This document shows positions 59,089-64,000 of a DNA stretch of 64,000 nt, in pieces. The notes under the pieces were generated by a model, which was given only the letters and a program-made list of their open reading frames with translations, had not been told where the DNA came from and did no database searches. How positions within the stretch are numbered: the stretch's first letter is position 1; each line of letters starts with the position of its first letter. The translations under genes and the position numbers were made by a program. The stretch comes from Streptomyces zingiberis (GTDB taxonomy: Bacteria > Actinomycetota > Actinomycetes > Streptomycetales > Streptomycetaceae), in contig NZ_JAATEN010000007.1 in NCBI RefSeq assembly GCF_012034935.1, forward strand, positions 124,001-188,000. Reading direction: 5' to 3'.

Positions 59089-60147
59089 TCAGCTCGCCGC
59101 GGCGGCCGACATCTCCGCCGCCTGGAGCAGCGCGGCGACCATGCTACCGGCTTCGGCGCGGCCGGTTCCGGCGATGTCGAAGGCGGTGCCGTGGTCCACG
59201 GAGGTGCGGATGACGGGCAGTCCGACGGTGAGGTTGACGCCGGCCTCGATGCCCATGACCTTCACCGGGCCGTGCCCCTGGTCGTGGTACATGGCGACGA
59301 TCAGGTCGTAGTCGCCGCGGGAGGCGAGGAAGAACGCGGTGTCCGCGGGGAGGGGCCCGCGGGCGTCGATGCCGTCGGCGCGCAGCCGTTCCACGGCGGG
59401 CACGATCTTCTCCTCCTCCTCGCCGTAGCCGAACAGGCCGTTCTCACCGGCGTGCGGGTTGATGCCGCACACCCCGATGACGGGCTCGGGGACCCCGGCC
59501 CGGATCATCGCCTCGTGCCCGCGCCGCACGGTCCGCTCGACCAGTCCCGGCTCGATGCGCGCGACGGCGTCGAGAAGGCCGATGTGGGTGGTGACGTGGA
59601 TGACCTTGACGGTGGGCGTGGACAGCATCATCGACACCTCGTCCACGCCCGTGAGGTGGGCGAGCAGCTCGGTGTGGCCGGGGTAGACGTGCCCGGCGGC
59701 GTGCAGCGCCTCCTTGTTGAGGGGCGCGGTGCAGATCGCGTGGACCTCGCCGGACACGGCGAGCTCGGCCGCCACCCGGATGTACTCGTACGCGGCGGCA
59801 CCGGCGGCCGGCGACAGCTCGCCCCAGGGCAGGTCCGCCGGGAGGAGCCCGAGGTCGATGACGTTGATCCGCCCGGGGGTGAACTCCGCCTCCGCGACCG
59901 AGGCGACGGAGACGATCGCGCAGTCGGCTCCGAGGATGCGGGCGGCCTGGCGGAGGCGTTCGGCGTCACCGACGACGACGGGCCGGCCCGCGGCGAGCGT
60001 GTCCGGGTGGAGCAGGGCCGGGACGATCACCTCCGGGCCGATGCCCGCGCCGTCCCCCATGGTGACCGCGATGATCGGACGCGGTTGCGGGGCGGCGGCA
60101 CCGGGACCGGGACCGGCGGCGGGAGTCACGGCGGGGGCTGCGTTCAC
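59089..60147 (-). CDS. PdxA2-like 4-phospho-sugar-acid dehydrogenase
   Basis: A 352-residue PdxA-family enzyme. V-T-M-G-D-G-A-G-I-G-P-E-V is the entry motif, H-I-G-L-L-D-A and Y-H-D-Q-G-H-G-P-V-K carry metal ligands, and D-H-G-T-A-F-D is the third. Next to a DUF1537 kinase it is the catabolic PdxA2 type: it oxidises and decarboxylates 4-phospho-D-threonate or -erythronate to dihydroxyacetone phosphate, rather than acting in vitamin B6 synthesis. GTG 60147 has AAGGAG. The DUF1537 kinase lies upstream across a 347-bp gap. Confidence 0.87.
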   Translation of the reverse strand: MNAAPAVTPAAGPGPGAAAPQPRPIIAVTMGDGAGIGPEVIVPALLHPDTLAAGRPVVVGDAERLRQAARILGADCAIVSVASVAEAEFTPGRINVIDLGLLPADLPWGELSPAAGAAAYEYIRVAAELAVSGEVHAICTAPLNKEALHAAGHVYPGHTELLAHLTGVDEVSMMLSTPTVKVIHVTTHIGLLDAVARIEPGLVERTVRRGHEAMIRAGVPEPVIGVCGINPHAGENGLFGYGEEEEKIVPAVERLRADGIDARGPLPADTAFFLASRGDYDLIVAMYHDQGHGPVKVMGIEAGVNLTVGLPVIRTSVDHGTAFDIAGTGRAEAGSMVAALLQAAEMSAAAAS

Positions 60148-60494
60148 GGTGGATCTCCTTGCTGAGGGGTGGGGTTGAGGTGGGGCGGGTCGGCGCGGGT
60201 GGGAGTGAGGACGGCGTGGTGACCGCCCCCGGGGCGGGCCGGGCGGCCCGGGGCGTCCGGTCGGAACGGGCCGCGGACGGGGCCGCCGACGGGGCCGATC
60301 CGGAAACCGGGACGGAAGTCCGGGAGCGGCGGGCCGGGTCGGTGCGCTCGGTGCGGATGACGGTTGGAGGGACACAGGGCGGCGGTGGAGCGGGGCCAGG
60401 CCGGTGACCTGGGGCGGGTCCGCGGACGGGATGAAGCGGGACAGGGACGGAATCCGGGCCGGGAGGAGGGGGCCGGTGGCGGTGCTCGGGCGGC
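60148..60494. other. 347-bp gap inside the acid-sugar gene set
   Basis: The gap lies between the kinase stop and the PdxA2-like start on the minus strand. It is G-rich with many short repeats and no credible gene. Its length suggests a separate promoter for the dehydrogenase and regulator genes, or deletion of a former gene. I see no clear hairpin. Confidence 0.35.
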
Positions 60495-62102
60495 TCACCC
60501 CCGGCGGGCGCCGCGCGGCGCCCGGGGCTCGTGGGACTGCCCGAAGCCGGGGCGCAGCGCGCGGGTGATCCGCAGCAGCGAGTCGGTACCGCCGTGGCTG
60601 CCGGGCCGGGTGACCACCGAGCGCCCGTCGTCCGTGCGGCAGTGGACCGCGCCCGGGTGGATGACGTGTTCCGGGGTGAGGGCGGTGACGCCGAGGGCGT
60701 CCAGGACGCGGCGGGCGGTCTCCCCGCCGGTGAGGACGAGGTCCGCGCCGGCCGCGGCACCGCGTACGGCCGCCGCGAGCCCTTCGGACACCTGGTGGGC
60801 CCGGCCCGGGTCCACCCCGTCCGAGGCGTCGACGCTCACGACGGTGACGCCCGGGCCGGGCGGCGCCGTCGGGGGTGGCCCTCCGGCGGAGGTGAGGACG
60901 GCGGCGGGCAGCGGACGGTGTTCGGCCCCCAGCGCGGCGAGTTGCGCGATCTGCGCAGGGGCGGTGAGCTCGGCCGTGCCGACGACGACGAGCAGCGGGC
61001 GGTCCCCGGGCGACCCGCCGTCCCCGGACTCCCGCACTTCCCGCGCCGGGTGTCCGGGCGCCAGGTGTCGTGACGTCAGGTTTTCCGGCGCCGGATCGCC
61101 CGGCCTCTGATCGCCCGGCGTCATCTGCCGCCGGGCCCCGGCCTCCGGTGACCGCCGGTCCCCCGGCCCGTCCCCCCGCCCGTCCGCATGACCGCTCCCG
61201 GGCGCGGGGACGCCCGCGCGGCGCGGGGACGGCGGGCCGGGGGCGAGCAGGCGGCCGGCGGCCGCGGCCAGTCCGCCCGAGCCCAGCAGCCGTACCCCGG
61301 GACCGCAGCGCAGCGCGGCCCCGGCGACGGCGTCCAGGTCCTCGTCCGTCTCCGCGTCACAGAGCGGGTGGTGCCCGGCGGCGGCCAGCGCGCGGAACAC
61401 GGCGGCCAGCGCGTCCGGCCCGGACCGTACGGCGTCCAGGCCGACGGGACGGAGCGGGAGCGGGCCGAAGGCCCCGGCGGCGGACCGGGGTGCGGGACCC
61501 GGCTCCATGCGCCAGGCGCCGGTGTGGTGCAGCGGCACGCCGTCCAGGTGGACGACGCCGCCCAGCACGGTGCGCCCGGCGGACGGCAGCGCGGGGGCGA
61601 CGACGAGGGCGGCGGCACCGGCGGCGAACGCGGCGGCCTCCTCGGCGAGGTTCCCGCGCAGCAGCGAGTCCGCCTTCATCAGCAGCAGGGAAGCGGCGCC
61701 GGCGCCGGCCGGGCCGACGGCCCCGGCGACGGGCGCGGTGACGGCCCCGGCGGGCACGGTGACGGCCCCGGCGGCGGGCGCGGTGACGGCCCCGGCGGCG
61801 GGCGCGGTGACGGCCCCGGCGGCGAGCGCGGTGACGGCCCCGGCGGCGAGCGCGGCAACGGGCGCGGTGACGCGGGCGAGGACGGCGGCGACGGCGGCGC
61901 CCGCCTCGGCGGGACTCCGGCGCCGGCTGTCCAGGTCGAGGACGAGCGCGCGGCCCGGCGCGGCGGGCCGGGCCCGCTCCGGCCGCAGCAGGACGCGGGC
62001 GGGCAGCCGGAGCGCCGCCGCGGTCTCGGCGGCGCCCGACAGGTCGTCCGCGAGCGCCACGACGCCACGCGCCGCGGGGCTGGGGCGGCTGGGGCTCGTC
62101 AC
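60495..62102 (-). CDS. dtnK: Four-carbon acid sugar kinase (DUF1537)
   Basis: A 535-residue DUF1537 kinase that phosphorylates D-threonate or D-erythronate-like acids. V-V-A-L-A-D-D-L-S-G-A opens the N-domain, K-A-D-S-L-L-R-G-N is the substrate motif, and V-L-T-G-G-E-T-A-R-R is the ATP-binding C-domain motif. Between the first two motifs is an Ala/Val/Thr repeat (V-T-A-P-A-A-G-A units), and a Gly/Pro/Asp-rich insert lies near residues 300-360; both exceed the usual length. GTG 62102 has GAGGAGG. It is first in the operon with the PdxA2-like enzyme. Confidence 0.85.
   Translation of the reverse strand: MTSPSRPSPAARGVVALADDLSGAAETAAALRLPARVLLRPERARPAAPGRALVLDLDSRRRSPAEAGAAVAAVLARVTAPVAALAAGAVTALAAGAVTAPAAGAVTAPAAGAVTVPAGAVTAPVAGAVGPAGAGAASLLLMKADSLLRGNLAEEAAAFAAGAAALVVAPALPSAGRTVLGGVVHLDGVPLHHTGAWRMEPGPAPRSAAGAFGPLPLRPVGLDAVRSGPDALAAVFRALAAAGHHPLCDAETDEDLDAVAGAALRCGPGVRLLGSGGLAAAAGRLLAPGPPSPRRAGVPAPGSGHADGRGDGPGDRRSPEAGARRQMTPGDQRPGDPAPENLTSRHLAPGHPAREVRESGDGGSPGDRPLLVVVGTAELTAPAQIAQLAALGAEHRPLPAAVLTSAGGPPPTAPPGPGVTVVSVDASDGVDPGRAHQVSEGLAAAVRGAAAGADLVLTGGETARRVLDALGVTALTPEHVIHPGAVHCRTDDGRSVVTRPGSHGGTDSLLRITRALRPGFGQSHEPRAPRGARRG
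61714..61866. repeat. 24-bp in-frame repeats in the kinase gene
   Basis: About six copies of a 24-bp unit (GTGACGGCCCCGGCGGCGGG plus four bases) follow one another, with exact 24-bp steps at 61759, 61783, 61807 and 61831. They encode an Ala/Val/Thr/Pro-rich insert in the DUF1537 kinase. Confidence 0.85.
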
Positions 62103-62472
62103 GGGACCTCCTCGGGAGCGGCGTGGATCGGTGACCGCGTCCCGATGATGACACAGCTTGCGCGAAATACGCGACTACTTCTTGCGCGAAGTGCGCAAGC
62201 GTGCCACCTTGCTGTCACACGCAACCCGCCGTTCACCGCCCGGTGACCTCCGAGGTCACCGGACCGGACGGCGCGGAGCGCGGGAGGCGGGCGCGCCCCT
62301 CCCCCGGGCCACCGGAAACCGGGGCCGCGGAGGGAGGCGCCCCGTTTCCGGCCCCACCCCCCGCGGGCAGGCCGGCCCACCCGGCCGGCGCCCGCCGGGC
62401 GGACCGCCCGCCCCCTCCCCGGGACGACGGTTCCGCTCCCCGCACCACCAGCACCTTCGGAAGGACCTCCCA
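62103..62472. promoter_or_regulatory. Divergent acid-sugar promoter with paired operators
   Basis: A 370-bp gap between the divergent kinase and aldo/keto reductase genes. Two related sites lie 24 bp apart: CTTGCGCGAAATACGCGAC (62157-62175) and CTTGCGCGAAGTGCGCAAG (62181-62199). The second is a near-perfect palindrome with CTTGCGC/GCGCAAG arms. The AT-rich context and position fit DeoR operators. The remainder (62220-62460) is GC-rich leader without a gene. Confidence 0.65.
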
Positions 62473-63453
62473 GTGAGCACCGGCATCACGCTGCCCGGCG
62501 GCGGCGTTCCCCTGTCCCGGCTCGTGCTCGGCACGATGACCTTCGGCGACACCGTGGACGCCGAGGGCGCCGCGCACATGCTGCACGCCGCGCTGGACGC
62601 CGGCGTCACGGGCGTCGACACCGCCAACGGCTACGCGGGCGGCGAGAGCGAGCGGATCGTCGGCCGGCTGCTCCGCGGCCGGCGCGAGCAGGTCGTCCTG
62701 GCCACCAAGGCGGGCATCCCCCACCCCGACCAGGAGGGCCACGCCCCGCTCTCCGCGGCCGGGCTGCGCGCGGCGCTCGAAGGCAGCCTCCGGCGGCTGG
62801 AGACCGATTACGTCGACCTCTTCTACCTGCACCAGCCGGACCGGGCCACCCCGGTGGAGGAGACCCTGGGCGCCGTCGCGGAGTTCGTGGCGGAGGGCAA
62901 GGTGCGGGCGCTCGGGGTGTCCAACTACGCGGCGTGGCAGATCGCCGAGCTGGCGCGGGCCGCGGACGCGGCCGGGGCACCCCGCGCGGTGGTCGCCCAG
63001 CAGCTGCACAATCTGCTGGCCCGGCGGATCGAGGAGGAGTACACCGAGTACGCGGCGGTCTCCGGCCTGCGCACCATGGTCTACAACCCGCTCGGCGGCG
63101 GGCTCCTCACCGGCCGCCACACCTTCTCCGCGACGCCGAGCACGGGCCGCTTCGGCGACTCGGCCCTCTCCGCGATGTACCGCAAGCGGTACTGGGACGA
63201 GCGGCTGTTCGACGCCGCCGGACGGCTCGCCCGGATCGCCGCGGACGCCGGTCTCGAACCCGCCGAGCTGGCCCTGCGCTGGCTGGCCGGGCGCGACTCC
63301 ACCGACGCCCTGCTGCTCGGCGGCTCCCGCACCGCACACCTGCTGGCCAACATCGCCGCCGTGGGACGCGGCCCGCTGCCGGAGGCGGTGACCGCCGCCT
63401 GCGACGAGGTGGGCGCGGAGCTGCGCGGCCCCATGCCCGCCTACAACCGCTGA
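62473..63453 (+). CDS. Aldo/keto reductase
   Basis: A 326-residue AKR barrel protein. The tetrad is seen as D-T-A-N-G-Y (D and Y), A-T-K-A-G (K) and Y-L-H-Q-P-D (H); G-V-S-N-Y and G-G-S-R-T-A lie at the NADP end. It should oxidise a sugar or reduce an aldehyde linked to the acid-sugar route. GTG 62473 has AAGGA upstream. It is divergent from the kinase and shares the operators, so it probably answers to the same DeoR regulator. Confidence 0.88.
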   Translation: MSTGITLPGGGVPLSRLVLGTMTFGDTVDAEGAAHMLHAALDAGVTGVDTANGYAGGESERIVGRLLRGRREQVVLATKAGIPHPDQEGHAPLSAAGLRAALEGSLRRLETDYVDLFYLHQPDRATPVEETLGAVAEFVAEGKVRALGVSNYAAWQIAELARAADAAGAPRAVVAQQLHNLLARRIEEEYTEYAAVSGLRTMVYNPLGGGLLTGRHTFSATPSTGRFGDSALSAMYRKRYWDERLFDAAGRLARIAADAGLEPAELALRWLAGRDSTDALLLGGSRTAHLLANIAAVGRGPLPEAVTAACDEVGAELRGPMPAYNR

Positions 63454-63571
63454 CCCCGGCCCCGGGCCGCCGCTTCCCCCGCCGCTCCCGGAGCCCGGAG
63501 CCGCACCCCGGCCGCCCCGGCCGCCCCACTCCCCGCGCGGAGCCCGCGCCCACCCGTACACCGGCATCCGC

Positions 63572-63607
63572 CCCGCACCCGCACCCGCACCCGCACCCGC
63601 ACCCGCA
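63572..63607. repeat. Six perfect CCCGCA repeats before the aldolase gene
   Basis: CCCGCA is repeated six times and ends immediately before the AAAGAG ribosome site of the aldolase gene. Copy-number change would alter the leader length but not the reading frame. Confidence 0.9.
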
Positions 63608-63620
63608 GAAAGAGCACTCC

Positions 63621-64000
63621 ATGCCCGAGCCCTCGCCCTCCGCCCCGGCCGCCTTCGTCTCCGCGCTCCGCGCCCGCCGCCCGCTCCTCGGCTACTGGTC
63701 GGTGCTGGACTCCCCGGTGTCCACGGAGCGGGTGGCCCGCCTCGGGTACGACTACGTCGCGCTCGACGCGCAGCACGGGCTGCTGGAGTACCAGGGGCTG
63801 CTCTCCTCGCTCACCGCGATCGACACCAGGGGCAGCACCGCGGTGGGCGTGGTGCGCGTCATCGCCAACGACCCCGCGCCCATCGGCCAGGCCCTGGACG
63901 CGGGCGCCACCGCCGTGATCGTGCCGCTGATCGACACCGCCCGGGACGCGGCCGGCGCCGTCGCCGCCGTCCGCTACCCGCCGCTGGGCCGGCGCTCCTA
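63621..64000 (+). CDS. HpcH/HpaI-type aldolase, 3' end cut by the window
   Basis: The first ~126 residues of an HpcH/HpaI (citrate lyase beta-like) aldolase: L-L-G-Y-W-S-V-L-D-S-P, then Y-D-Y-V-A-L-D-A-Q-H-G-L-L-E, and V-V-R-V-I-A-N-D-P-A-P-I. These match the class II pyruvate-aldolase fold, with the metal site still to come. It would split a keto-acid to pyruvate plus an aldehyde, fitting the acid-sugar locus. ATG 63621 lies 168 bp after the reductase. The end is outside the window. Confidence 0.85.
   Translation, partial: MPEPSPSAPAAFVSALRARRPLLGYWSVLDSPVSTERVARLGYDYVALDAQHGLLEYQGLLSSLTAIDTRGSTAVGVVRVIANDPAPIGQALDAGATAVIVPLIDTARDAAGAVAAVRYPPLGRRS

Noticed and set aside
1..64000. tRNA, rRNA or other structured RNA genes
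   Set aside because: No T-loop/anticodon pattern or rRNA-like stretch was noticed while reading both strands. A covariance-model search could still find one.

Overview
The window reads as a piece of a Streptomyces chromosome. G+C is very high, third codon positions are nearly all G or C, start codons are often GTG, genes are stacked with ATGA/GTGA overlaps, and the families present are typical of the genus (DUF397/DUF5753 regulator pairs, Asp23 clusters, a secreted GH6 cellulase with a CebR-like repressor, a mevalonate-type terpenoid cluster).

Layout. (1) 1-7.8 kb: the end of a TetR-type regulator, a membrane protein, a Cro/C1-type regulator and an ImmA/IrrE-type protease run rightwards. A two-gene operon runs leftwards towards them: a short-chain epimerase-like enzyme and a single-chain ketosynthase-ACP-alpha-oxoamine synthase. 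(2) 8.1-13.5 kb: a lone egtA, an HTH-TOBE molybdate-type regulator and modABC. (3) 14.2-32.7 kb: a terpenoid cluster. A P450 and an HTH-TPR regulator run leftwards. Two isoprenyl diphosphate synthases, a class I terpene synthase and two FAD oxidoreductases run rightwards in one overlapping operon, followed by a complete mevalonate pathway (MK, MDD, PMK, IDI-2, HMGR, HMGS) and an NphT7-like acetoacetyl-CoA synthase. The pathway turns acetyl/malonyl-CoA into IPP and DMAPP, the two prenyl synthases extend these, the terpene synthase cyclises the chain, and the FAD enzymes and P450 oxidise the product. (4) 32.9-38.7 kb: a YdcF protein, two divergent regulator/target pairs (HxlR with VOC, MarR with hydrolase), and a GH6 cellulase facing a CebR-like repressor. 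(5) 38.8-42.2 kb: a DUF397/HTH/ATPase group and tyrS. (6) 42.4-48.6 kb: a YihY/DUF6286/Asp23 envelope-stress operon divergent from an ECF sigma factor and two Asp23-type genes.

(7) 48.6-58.1 kb is an accessory island with visibly lower G+C. It holds gene remnants, a tandemly duplicated membrane-anchored gene, a 2H phosphoesterase coupled to a broken PfkB sugar kinase, a STAND NTPase paired with an APH-fold kinase, and a second HTH/DUF397 pair. (8) 58.2-64 kb is a four-carbon acid sugar catabolic locus: a DeoR regulator, a PdxA-like dehydrogenase, a DUF1537 kinase, an aldo/keto reductase and an HpcH/HpaI aldolase cut by the window edge.

The points most worth checking are: the trimodular KS-ACP-AOS enzyme, whose operon carries a TTA codon in codon 7 of its first gene; a run of palindromes spaced exactly 22 bp apart before the mevalonate genes; a CebR-type box before the terpenoid operon; and the STAND NTPase/kinase pair, which also carries a TTA codon. 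All functional statements come from reading the sequence and recalling protein families; no database search was run.
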